From Xanthobacteraceae bacterium (GTDB taxonomy: Bacteria; Pseudomonadota; Alphaproteobacteria; Rhizobiales; Xanthobacteraceae), in the NCBI GenBank assembly GCA_030043175.1, contig JASHYD010000086.1:1-6817 (forward strand): a stretch of 6,817 nucleotides of DNA, written 5' to 3'. The position numbers and the translations under genes are program-made. The first letter of the stretch is position 1, and each line of letters starts with the position of its first letter. This document shows positions 1-5,828 of this stretch, piece after piece. A model generated the notes under the pieces. It saw only the letters and a list, made by a program, of their open reading frames with translations, did no database searches and was not told the origin of the DNA.

Positions 1-6
1 CGTGGA

Positions 7-420
7 TCAGGATGGTGCTGAAGATGATTTGGCGCTCAACATAAGCAGCATTTGCCCAACCTGATCTAAAATTGCCGGCGACACCATGAACATCAGCGAC
101 GCAATTCCCACTTCGAGCAGGAGAAATGGCTGATCGTCGTCGCTCTGGCCGACGTTTATAGCATCCAGCGGCAGCGGAATGGCTTCGGTCGGCGGCACAT
201 CGGGCTGCGGGGACGACTGTCGGCGTTTCGCCTCGCAACCCAGTTTAAGAAGGAGACTAACGAGGTACTTCACGTCTTCAGTGCGAATGTAGAGATCGAC
301 TGGACCTCGCTGACTGCGCTCGATCTGCAGCCCGATTGCTTCGCCGTCCGCCGCAATATCGCCTACGACATGAAGCACAAAGGACCGAATCTGGCCGGAC
401 GGCTCTTGATTGGTGCTCAA
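7..420 (-). CDS. Hypothetical protein, 137 aa, TTG start; paralogue of the 2071-2481 product
   Basis: I do not recognise a named family. The protein has 137 residues, no signal peptide and no membrane span, so it is probably cytoplasmic. The visible pattern is an N-terminal strand region (about 12-47, with DGEAIGLQIE), a helix (DVKYLVSLLLKLGCEAK, about 49-65), a proline-rich linker (about 70-85), then strands (PFLLLEV, LMFMVS) and a final helix (ILDQVGQMLLML). The 136-aa product at 2071-2481 has the same order of elements and shares a DGE-x-I-x-L motif near the N-terminus, so I infer that the two are distant paralogues. The start is TTG at 420, chosen because a full AAGGAGG Shine-Dalgarno lies 6 nt upstream and no ATG is better placed. 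The 24-bp dyad at 568-591 lies 147 bp upstream. Its composition is coding-like and it ends in a proper TGA. The function is unknown. Confidence 0.75.
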   Translation of the reverse strand: MSTNQEPSGQIRSFVLHVVGDIAADGEAIGLQIERSQRGPVDLYIRTEDVKYLVSLLLKLGCEAKRRQSSPQPDVPPTEAIPLPLDAINVGQSDDDQPFLLLEVGIASLMFMVSPAILDQVGQMLLMLSAKSSSAPS

Positions 421-426
421 TTTGGG

Positions 427-433
427 CCTCCTT
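427..433 (-). promoter_or_regulatory. Shine-Dalgarno AAGGAGG that fixes a TTG start
   Basis: On the minus strand this reads AAGGAGG, followed by CCCAAA and then TTG at 420. The near-perfect anti-16S match at 6-nt spacing is the reason for accepting the TTG start of the 137-aa gene. Confidence 0.7.
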
Positions 434-567
434 GAAGGGCCGTGCCCACCACTATCGACCCGGCAGATCTAGGCGATGCGGTCTCGAATGGCGCGGTCCC
501 GTTTGTCGTTTCGATCGCGGATGCATGGCCTACTATGCCTCGAAGCTTATGGCTCAAAGCTAGATAT

Positions 568-591
568 CGTTATATAACTCTAAATATAGCG
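568..591. promoter_or_regulatory. 24-bp dyad, site 1: CGTTATAT-N8-ATATAGCG
   Basis: Half-sites CGTTATAT (568-575) and ATATAGCG (584-591) are separated by 8 bp and form an inverted repeat with one mismatch. The same spacing and halves recur at 2645, 3253, 5805 and 6320. The site lies 147 bp upstream of the minus-strand 137-aa gene and just upstream of the plus-strand aldehyde dehydrogenase remnant, so it could have served either. GATAT immediately precedes the left half here, as it does in site 2. The stretch 421-649 otherwise holds no gene I can support. The protein that binds here is unknown. Confidence 0.6.
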
Positions 592-642
592 TGTCCATAT
601 CGAGCTCGGTGCAACGTGAGGCGGAGGAGCCAAATGACTGGG

Positions 643-657
643 GAGGGCGGTGTTTGA
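643..657 (+). repeat. 15-bp inverted repeat, left copy (GAGGGCGGTGTTTGA)
   Basis: GAGGGCGGTGTTTGA occurs here on the plus strand and exactly once more, inverted, at 2042-2056. The match is perfect over 15 bp and stops at both ends. The two copies bracket the tail-to-tail aldehyde dehydrogenase remnants, so they could be the ends of a small element or remnants of a shared leader. I see no target-site duplication. Confidence 0.4.
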
Positions 658-1178
658 TGCTCCTCCAGATGGCCTTGATCCAAAAAAATCCGTCACCTGC
701 TGTCATCGGCCCTCGCCGGACGGGCTGCGAGTCTGGCGGCATACCTCGCCCGCCAAACGCGCTGACATCATCCTCAGGGCGGCGCGGCTCGCGCGCGAAC
801 GCGTGGAGGAAACGGCCATTGCCATGACGCCTGGAGCAAGGCAAGCCAATCGCTCAAATCGCGACTCGAAATTCTGCGCGGCTGCGACATCATCGAGTAG
901 GACACCACTGAGGGTCGCCGCGTCTATGGCCGCGTTATCCCGAGCGCGTCCGGCACGCGGCATACCGTGCTGCGCCAACCCATCGGCGTGGTTGCGGCGT
1001 TTTCGCCATCAATTTTCCAATGCGCTCCCCGGCCCGCAAGGTGGCGGGCGCACTATCTGCCAGCTGCGCCATTATTTTAAAAGGCATCCGAGGAGACGCC
1101 CGCAGGGGCAGTGCAGCGGGTGCGCGCCTTCCAGAACGCCGGCGTGCCGCCCGGTGTGCTCAATCTGGCATCCGGCAG
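650..1178 (+). pseudogene. Aldehyde dehydrogenase remnant (succinate-semialdehyde dehydrogenase-like), N-terminal part, multiply frameshifted
   Basis: Read across three frames, this stretch gives a continuous aldehyde dehydrogenase N-terminal half. VWRHTSPAKRADIILRAA starts at about 731, then come LEQGKPIAQ (831-857), LEILRGCDIIE (865-897), [12 protein letters not shown] (up to about 1008), [17 protein letters not shown] (from 1011), CAIILK, and SEETPAGAVQRVRAFQNAG running to GVPPGVLNLASG (about 1176). The damage is an extra base near 830, another near 862, a TAG at 898-900 where the family has Trp (TGG to TAG), a lost base near 1009 in the conserved PWNF motif, and an extra G near 1083. Similarity stops at about 1178, before the nucleotide-binding GxTxxG loop and the catalytic Cys, so no active enzyme is possible. 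The closest family resemblance is to GabD-like NAD(P)-dependent succinate-semialdehyde dehydrogenases. The segment 650-730 is poorly conserved, so the true start is unclear. Confidence 0.8.
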
Positions 1179-1943
1179 GATGGTGTTGGTGGACTTGCTG
1201 CCAAGCTCCCGTATCACACGTTCGACCGAATTTGCGGCAGCCTTGGCGACCAGGATGCCGCCGCAAGTCAAGCCGATGAGCGAAACCATGTCGATATGGC
1301 GATGGCCGGATATCGCGTGGCCGACCGCCGGCCCATCGCCATTCACAAGGTTGAAGACACCTTTGGTGTACGCCGGCCTGTGAAGAATTTAAGTGAAGAC
1401 GATCCCGCTCAATGGCGCAATCTCGCTCGGCTTCAGGACCACCGTGCAACCGGCGGCGAGCGCTGGCGCAAGCTTCGATGTGATCTGGTTGAGCGGCCAG
1501 TTCCACGGCGTGATGAGACGGCACGCACCGATCGGCTCCCGCCGAATGAGGGTGTCGCCCATGAACCGCTCGAACTTGTACGATTTCAAGACCGAAATCA
1601 TCTCCTTGAAATGAGCCAGCGCGCTGACGGTCTGCATCTTGGTGGAGAATTTGGTGGGCGAGCCAATCTCCGCCGTCATGGCGTGTGCCAGTTCGCTGCT
1701 CCTCGCCTCGAAGCCCTTGATGATCCTTCTCAGCACGACGAACCGCCGTCGCCGGGTGGTCGCCGAATAGGCCGGGAAAGCCCGTCGCGCGGCAGCAACC
1801 GCGTCGTCCGCGTCAGCGCTCGAACCCAGGCTGATCTGCCCCGCGGCCTCCTCCATGGCTGGATTGATGACATCGTAAGGATTTAAGACAGCTGGCTTGA
1901 CCCATCGGCCATCGATGTAGAATTTCGTGCGGTTCCCGCTCAT
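1167..1943 (-). pseudogene. Second aldehyde dehydrogenase remnant, truncated with internal stop
   Basis: From ATG at 1943 the reading frame gives MSGNRTKFYIDGRW and then typical aldehyde dehydrogenase sequence with the PWNWP motif (about residues 146-150) and the KPSE motif (171-174). At 1391-1389 a TAA replaces an expected Glu codon, right after SGIVFT. The same frame then continues with ILH, a garbled five-residue stretch, KGVFNLVNGDGP and IDMVS, then ELGSKS with the general-base Glu, and ends at ILPDA near 1167. The glycine motif, normally FTGST, reads LIGLT, which also suggests decay. The C-terminal half with the catalytic Cys is absent. This is a different subfamily from the neighbouring plus-strand remnant, closer to broad-specificity NAD-dependent enzymes of the PuuC/BetB type. 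The two remnants meet tail to tail at about 1167-1178. No good ribosome binding site is seen upstream of 1943. A TTG-initiated extension to 2045 exists but does not look like family sequence. Confidence 0.8.
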
Positions 1944-2041
1944 GAGGGTCGATCTCACGCCTGTGAAGCGCCTCTCAAGCCGCCACGCTCTGACGATCGC
2001 AACGCGCCCAGTGCAGAACCCATGGCGGCCCACGTCGTCCT

Positions 2042-2056
2042 TCAAACACCGCCCTC
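2042..2056 (-). repeat. 15-bp inverted repeat, right copy
   Basis: This is the exact reverse complement of 643-657. It lies between the start of the minus-strand aldehyde dehydrogenase remnant and the end of the gene at 2071-2481. The 1944-2070 gap contains nothing else I can name. Confidence 0.4.
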
Positions 2057-2070
2057 ACACGCCGCAGTGT

Positions 2071-2481
2071 TCAATTCATCTCTGGCTTCCCCGTCCCTTC
2101 CAGCGAATCGTTGAATTCGGGTGTGTCGTCGTCTGCGTCTCGTAGCGCCCACCCGAGCGCCCGACAGGTCGCGTGTGGAATCCCAAATGACACCTCAAAG
2201 CCGTCAACCGTTGTCAACGTCAGGATCAATGACTGATGATCCTCAACTCCGTCCAGGAGCCATTGCCCGAGAGCAAAGATATAACGGGAATTATCCCTCC
2301 CGGTCTGTGCCTTAACGGCTCGCGTCAGGAGTCGCGGCAACGTCATCGCGATCGATTCAGCGTCTTCAAAACTTAGCAGCAGCGACATTGGATTGCCGCT
2401 TTGGTCGGTAAATTCCAGCTTTATCGTCTCGCCATCGTCAAGGGCCCCGCACGTCGTCAGCTTGCTGCAGCGGATTATCAT
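2071..2481 (-). CDS. Hypothetical protein, 136 aa; paralogue of the 7-420 product
   Basis: No named family is recognised. The 136-residue acidic protein has no signal peptide or membrane span. It has an N-terminal strand region (1-36, with DDGETIKLEF), a helix (DAESIAMTLPRLLTRAVKAQ, about 40-59), a strand (RYIFALGQWLL), a strand pair (SLILTLTTVDG, EVSFGIP), a helix (ATCRALGWALRDA) and an acidic, disordered-looking tail. The order matches the 137-aa protein at 7-420, including DGE-x-I-x-L, which suggests an ancient duplication. ATG at 2481 is the first reasonable start, although no clear Shine-Dalgarno precedes it. The 24-bp dyad site 2 lies 163 bp upstream, a leader length close to the 147 bp of the paralogue. 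Downstream on the same strand lies the broken aldehyde dehydrogenase. Confidence 0.7.
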   Translation of the reverse strand: MIIRCSKLTTCGALDDGETIKLEFTDQSGNPMSLLLSFEDAESIAMTLPRLLTRAVKAQTGRDNSRYIFALGQWLLDGVEDHQSLILTLTTVDGFEVSFGIPHATCRALGWALRDADDDTPEFNDSLEGTGKPEMN

Positions 2482-2615
2482 GGCTTTGGAAGGCGTCCAT
2501 CAGTCTGTACGGGTGTCGACTTTGCCCCCATATGGAATCCGCGAGCTACCTCGGAGATAAGCAAATAACTCCACCGGCGATGGTGCGGAAGACCCGGCTG
2601 GAACCCGATCCCGAT

Positions 2616-2640
2616 CCAGAGCACGAGACGTCTGCTCTGG
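2616..2640. other. Perfect 8-bp stem, 9-nt loop inverted repeat
   Basis: CCAGAGCA (2616-2623) and TGCTCTGG (2633-2640) are exact reverse complements around a 9-nt loop. The structure sits 4 bp from dyad site 2, inside the leader of the minus-strand gene at 2071-2481. There is no T-run on either side, so it is not a classical terminator. It could be a leader hairpin or a second protein-binding site. Confidence 0.4.
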
Positions 2641-2644
2641 ATAT

Positions 2645-2668
2645 CGCTATATGCGTTTGGATATAACG
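2645..2668. promoter_or_regulatory. 24-bp dyad, site 2: CGCTATAT-N8-ATATAACG
   Basis: Half-sites CGCTATAT (2645-2652) and ATATAACG (2661-2668) are separated by 8 bp. The symmetry continues outward almost perfectly, with TGGAT on the left and ATCCA on the right. It lies between two divergent genes, 15 bp upstream of the plus-strand split gene (ATG 2684) and 163 bp upstream of the minus-strand gene (ATG 2481), so it could control both. Confidence 0.6.
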
Positions 2669-2683
2669 AATCCATGCGGAACG

Positions 2684-3158
2684 ATGCAATCCCCAATAAA
2701 CTTCGGTACGGCCATTTCGGGCGATCGCTTGCTCGATCGGCTGATAGACTTCTTCAATCGCCGGCCTCAGGTCGTCCGCGGCGAGGCGTCTCTCGTGATC
2801 GCTGCGCTCCGGGCATGAATTCATTGAGCCCACCGAGGATTTCGATTTTGAATACGTCGCGCGCGGCCTGTGCGAAGCACCAACGCGACTGGGGCGCCTC
2901 GGCAACCTGATCAATGTCGTTGCCATGTTGGACGTCTATTCGCCGGCGACCCCGAGGCTCCGGCTAGGCCCTCTATTGGCGCGCTATGACCGGCTTTGTT
3001 TGTCGCAAGAGAACCTGCAGCTGGAAGCGGCTCGCGATCGCTGCACCGGCCGTCTCGCCGCGATCGAAAGGGCGCGAGCGGATTGGACAGAACTGCGCAG
3101 GACCGGGCTGACCACGGCCGCGCTGAGTGCCGCACTGATGCCCGACCGTGATGCGTAA
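2684..3158 (+). pseudogene. Unrecognised gene of about 157 codons, split by a single-base frameshift
   Basis: From ATG 2684 a coding-like frame runs 44 codons (MQSPINFGTAISGDRLLDRL and onward to SLVIAALRA) and stops at TGA 2816-2818. If one G of the GGG at 2811-2813 is removed, the frame continues as HEFIEPTEDFDFEYVARGL, then LGRLGNLINVVAMLDVYSPA, to a stop at 3156-3158. This gives 157 residues in total. The downstream part has no good start codon until ATG 2925, in the middle of what looks like folded sequence, which supports one split gene rather than two. The protein appears mostly helical and soluble, with a charged helix near LEAARDRCTGRLAAIERARA, and I recognise no family. Dyad site 2 lies 15 bp upstream. 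It is co-directional with the DUF2325 gene and might be its operon partner. A sequencing or assembly error in the GGG run is possible, in which case the gene is intact. Confidence 0.55.
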
Positions 3159-3184
3159 GTCGGTGGTGGTGTCGTAAGGACTTC

Positions 3185-3268
3185 ATGGAAGACGACCTAC
3201 GAGACGAGAAAAAAGAGCCCCTTTTCAGGATCGCCAATCTGTGCGACAGTCGCGCTATATCTAGGTAG
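3185..3268 (+). CDS. Possible 27-aa small ORF before the DUF2325 gene
   Basis: ATG 3185 is preceded by AAGGA (3176-3180, 4-nt spacing), one of the better ribosome binding sites in the window. It opens a 27-codon, highly charged ORF (MEDDLRDEKKEPLFRIANL and on) ending at TAG 3266-3268, inside dyad site 3. It could be a small protein, a leader peptide, or the broken 5' end of a lost gene. No homology is recognised and a chance ORF remains quite possible. Confidence 0.25.
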   Translation: MEDDLRDEKKEPLFRIANLCDSRAISR

Positions 3269-3276
3269 ATATAGCG
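3253..3276. promoter_or_regulatory. 24-bp dyad, site 3: perfect inverted repeat
   Basis: CGCTATATCTA (3253-3263) and TAGATATAGCG (3266-3276) are exact reverse complements around a central GG. This is the cleanest of the five dyads. Its last base is the first base of the GTG used as the most upstream start of the DUF2325 gene, and ATG 3285 is 8 bp further on. A bound protein here would either block RNA polymerase directly or cover the translation start region of the transcript's DNA. Confidence 0.65.
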
Positions 3277-4592
3277 TGAAGCGCATGTCGTACCGTTCCC
3301 GGGATTACCTATCGACTTTATTCTCGAACGGCCTGCAGCCTGCAGCGCCGGCCGTTTCGCGCAGCGCAATCCCCATGAAGGTGCGCAGCCCCGACGAGTC
3401 CTCCGACGAATTCACCCCGCCTACCTCCAGAAGGCGCACGGCGATCTCGGACATGCATCACAGCATGCATTGCTCGATTATAGGTACCTGCCTTTCCAAC
3501 GCGGAAATACGCCGCCTCTTGATCAAGCTCGGCGTCCACGGCGCCGAGAGTGCCAGTGACCACGATCTCCACAAGCAGGGGGTGACACTCGCTGGCAGGC
3601 AGCAGGGAGGCGGCAAATTTATCCAGAAGGCTCTTGATCATCGCCATGAGCCGGCGATCAAGCAATTCGCCAGGGCTAAGGATGAAAACGCATTGCGCGA
3701 GCTTTGGGAGGAGGCACTCAAGCGCGGCGACATACCGGGTGCCTACTGGGCCCTGCTCAGCCATCCCGCCGCAACCGAGGCGATAATGCGCAAGGCCTTT
3801 GGCGATGTGCACATGCTTTCCCACATGGTGGGCGCCGCCAACCGTGCGGATATTCGCAGGCTATGCCAGCTGGAGGAACAAAATGCCGCGTTGTCGGCAA
3901 AGGTGGAAGCGCAGCAGTTGCAGCTCCGCAATGGCTTTACCGAGCGCGAAAACAAGATCCGGATGCTCAACGAGGCGCTGAGCCGCGCGCTCGCGCAGAC
4001 GCCAGCTTCTCCCGAAAGTACGAGTGACGATGCCCGCGCCGCCAGGGAGGCGTTGACCGATCTCGATCGCCGCCTGAGCCGGGAGATTACAAGCCGCGAG
4101 CGATTGGAAAGACGACTTCAGTCGGCAACGCTCACGGCTGCGCAAACAGAACGTGCTCAGCGCGATTTGCGCGGTGAGTGCGAAGGGCTACGTCGGGAAT
4201 TGGCGCTGCTCGAAGCCCAACTCAATGACTGGCTGGCGGAAGATAATAATTCCCACACGCCCAAACTCAGCGGCGCCCAGGTGCTTTACGTCGGCGGAAG
4301 GGCCCATCAAGTCCCGCAGCTAAGAGCTGTCGTGGAGCGTGCCGGTGGCACGTTACTCTATCATGATGGCGGCATCGAGCACAGCACGACGCTGCTGCCG
4401 GGCTTCATTAGCCGAGCTGATTGCGCTGTCTTTCCCATCGACTGCATAAGTCATGACGCGATGGGCATCTTGAAGCGACAATGTCGACAGTCGGCGAAGC
4501 CGTTCATTCCTCTGCGGACGTCGAGCCTCGCCAGCCTGCTCTCCGGTCTCGCCAGGTTCGAACAGCCAGAGCTTGCAGCAGCTACCGATTAA
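3276..4592 (+). CDS. DUF2325 domain-containing protein with Cys/His-rich N-terminal domain
   Basis: In the 438-residue numbering from GTG 3276, residues 60-195 form a helical domain typical of rhizobial DUF2325 proteins. It contains MHCSIIGTC (Cys66, Cys72), SDHDLH (His96, His99), DHRH (His122, His124), GDIPGAYWALLSHP, and FGDVHMLSHMVGAANRADIR (His179, His183). Residues 196-325 are a Glu/Arg/Leu-rich coiled coil. Residues 334-426 are the DUF2325 domain itself, with YVGGR (338-342), YHDGGIEHS (362-370), DCISHDA (389-395) and KPFIPLRTSSLASLL. The function of the family is not established. The clustered Cys and His residues suggest metal or cofactor binding, which is inference. There is no signal peptide, so it is likely cytoplasmic. 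The start is uncertain: GTG 3276 and ATG 3285 abut dyad site 3 and lack a Shine-Dalgarno, while ATG 3375 or ATG 3453 would place the dyad about 100-180 bp upstream, and residues before about 60 look poorly conserved. The gene converges on the cupin gene. Confidence 0.85.
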   Translation: MKRMSYRSRDYLSTLFSNGLQPAAPAVSRSAIPMKVRSPDESSDEFTPPTSRRRTAISDMHHSMHCSIIGTCLSNAEIRRLLIKLGVHGAESASDHDLHKQGVTLAGRQQGGGKFIQKALDHRHEPAIKQFARAKDENALRELWEEALKRGDIPGAYWALLSHPAATEAIMRKAFGDVHMLSHMVGAANRADIRRLCQLEEQNAALSAKVEAQQLQLRNGFTERENKIRMLNEALSRALAQTPASPESTSDDARAAREALTDLDRRLSREITSRERLERRLQSATLTAAQTERAQRDLRGECEGLRRELALLEAQLNDWLAEDNNSHTPKLSGAQVLYVGGRAHQVPQLRAVVERAGGTLLYHDGGIEHSTTLLPGFISRADCAVFPIDCISHDAMGILKRQCRQSAKPFIPLRTSSLASLLSGLARFEQPELAAATD

Positions 4593-5024
4593 TCTTTTTA
4601 ATCCGTTGGCCTGTGGGCTGACTGCAGCCGTGATATTGTCGGCCGCCGCGCCAGCGGTGGAGGGATCAGATCCTGCGATCTGGTAACCTCGCTCGATGTT
4701 GCCGGCTCTGCTGGTAGTTCGGCAGATTTTCATATTTGGACATTGGATGTCCCGAATGGCGTCGGCACAGCTCTTGCCGGGGTCGACCGCCTGCTTTAGG
4801 GCGGCTCGCAGATCGAGCATTGGTCGATGTCCGTCTTTACCTCGTCCACGCCTTTGTTCACTGAGTTAACCCGAATAGTGGCCAATGCGAACCATGACCC
4901 CCTTCGTTTTGGCTGAAGCTACCGACGACGTTGGCCGCAAGTCGTTCGATAAGACCTGCGAACAGGAGTTTGCTGCAGGTCCTCGTACAGGTCCTACGCG
5001 CCGTGCCTTCCGAGGCGCTCGTGG
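4593..5024. other. Convergent intergenic stretch, no supported gene
   Basis: This is a 432-bp gap between the ends of the DUF2325 gene (+) and the cupin gene (-). The minus-strand open frame 4353-4820 runs deep into the DUF2325 gene and has no family resemblance. A minus-strand stretch at about 4860-4990 (LLFAGLIERLAANVVGSFSQ) looks somewhat protein-like but has no start, so it may be a remnant. A small perfect inverted repeat, CAGATC-CTGC-GATCTG, lies at 4667-4682. I see nothing else here. Confidence 0.5.
5003..5018 (-). terminator. Possible hairpin after the cupin gene
   Basis: GTGCCT-TCCG-AGGCGC forms a 6-bp stem (one G-T pair) with a tetraloop, 7 bp beyond the cupin stop codon on the minus strand. 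No T-run follows, so if it is a terminator it is not a canonical intrinsic one. Confidence 0.25.
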
Positions 5025-5774
5025 CTATTGGGTCCGCGCCGGTACGCCCGGAAGCACCGCAGCCACACCTTCGTGATTAATGTTAAAGGTGACAAATGTC
5101 AGCGGCTCGTTGCCAGGATTGCCCCATTGATGCACGAGACCATAAGGTTCATAGACGAGGGAGCCGGGTCCCTTTGCTTCCGTCTTGCCATCGACCGTGT
5201 TCGCGCCAGTTCCCGAAACGACGTAGTAAAGAGCGGCTCCCGATCGATGGTGTGGCGCGTTGGAAGGCATCCCAGCCGGGAAGGTGACCTGCGTCAGGTT
5301 GAGATCATAAGGGCCTGACTTCAGATCGGGGATCGGCCCGGCGGTTCGGTACAACTCCTTTACCGCTGCCGGACCCGTTGCGGTTGGCCGATCCAGTTCT
5401 GAGGCGGTGGAGAGCAAAAACTGAAGCACGATTGATGGCGCTCCGCTGACTACCTTCAGCTCAGCGGTCGTCGCGGCCAAAATCAACAATCCATCTCCGG
5501 CATTCAGCCTCTTGGCCTCGCCGACACCCGAGACGTCGATCGATCCAGACAGCTGGTAAAGGACGCTATTAGTTCCCGAAACACTGCTCGTCTCGCCGGG
5601 CGCGAGCGCGATGCTCTGGACTTTGAAGTACAACGGTACGTTCGTGACAGTCGGAAGCTTGGTAGCGGCCACCACCTTACGAGCTGTCGCGGTCGGAGAC
5701 GGGGCAGGCTGTGCCGCAGCCGGAACAGCAATTACCATCGCGGTGAAGAGGTTTCCGATCGTCGTGAACCGCAT
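5025..5774 (-). CDS. Exported double-cupin protein
   Basis: The protein has 249 residues from ATG 5774. This start is chosen over an upstream ATG at 5807 because AAGGAG lies 6 nt before it and the protein then opens with a clean signal peptide (MRFTTIGNLFTAMVIAVPAA, likely cut near AAA-QP at 20-22). It is therefore exported to the periplasm. Residues about 47-120 form a degenerate cupin half with no histidines. Residues about 158-232 form a better cupin_2 half, with PHHRSG (His175, His176), YYVVSGTG, GSLVYEPYGLVHQW (His215) and a final strand. The usual glutamate of the first cupin motif is missing (ALYYVVSG), so metal binding may be altered or lost. Catalysis or small-ligand binding cannot be told apart from sequence. 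Dyad site 4 and three tandem 10-bp repeats lie directly upstream, so it is probably controlled together with the other dyad-linked genes. Confidence 0.85.
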   Translation of the reverse strand: MRFTTIGNLFTAMVIAVPAAAQPAPSPTATARKVVAATKLPTVTNVPLYFKVQSIALAPGETSSVSGTNSVLYQLSGSIDVSGVGEAKRLNAGDGLLILAATTAELKVVSGAPSIVLQFLLSTASELDRPTATGPAAVKELYRTAGPIPDLKSGPYDLNLTQVTFPAGMPSNAPHHRSGAALYYVVSGTGANTVDGKTEAKGPGSLVYEPYGLVHQWGNPGNEPLTFVTFNINHEGVAAVLPGVPARTQ

Positions 5775-5792
5775 GATGATCTCCTTGGCGTT

Positions 5793-5822
5793 TTCACTAT
5801 ATTTCACTATATTTCACTGTAT
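5793..5822. repeat. Three tandem 10-bp repeats (TTCACTATAT)
   Basis: TTCACTATAT (5793-5802), TTCACTATAT (5803-5812) and TTCACTGTAT (5813-5822) are head to tail, with one mismatch in the last. The period is one DNA helical turn, so repeated half-sites would face the same side of the helix. The array overlaps dyad site 4 and lies 19-48 bp upstream of the cupin start codon. Confidence 0.65.
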
Positions 5823-5828
5823 ATAGCG
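5805..5828. promoter_or_regulatory. 24-bp dyad, site 4: CACTATAT-N8-ATATAGCG
   Basis: Halves CACTATAT (5805-5812) and ATATAGCG (5821-5828) are separated by 8 bp. The symmetry extends outward to 12-bp arms with one mismatch (ATTTCACTATAT against ATTTCGCTATAT). It lies 30 bp upstream of the cupin start, in promoter position, and its sequence encodes the last residues of the neighbouring lipoprotein ORF. Confidence 0.6.

Noticed and set aside
1072..1524. Minus-strand 150-codon open frame
   Set aside because: It is a shadow of the minus-strand aldehyde dehydrogenase remnant in the wrong frame.
1020..1886. Plus-strand 288-codon open frame
   Set aside because: It uses one segment of the plus-strand aldehyde dehydrogenase remnant and then runs antisense to the minus-strand remnant; beyond the first 20 or so residues it has no family resemblance.
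2263..2286. ATATAACG at 2279-2286 as a sixth dyad
   Set aside because: The partner half at the required spacing (TTGCCCGA) does not match, and it lies inside a gene.
2478..2696. Minus-strand 72-codon frame overlapping the start of the 136-aa gene by ATGA
   Set aside because: It spans dyad site 2 and the hairpin, shows no protein-like pattern, and is better explained as leader.
3452..3475. Two ATGCAT palindromes near the MHHSMHC codons
   Set aside because: They follow from the His/Met codons of the DUF2325 gene and need no separate explanation.
3318..3824. Minus-strand 168-codon frame
   Set aside because: It lies entirely antisense to the well-supported DUF2325 gene.
4353..4820. Minus-strand 155-codon frame
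   Set aside because: Half lies antisense to the DUF2325 domain and the rest has no recognisable pattern or ribosome binding site.
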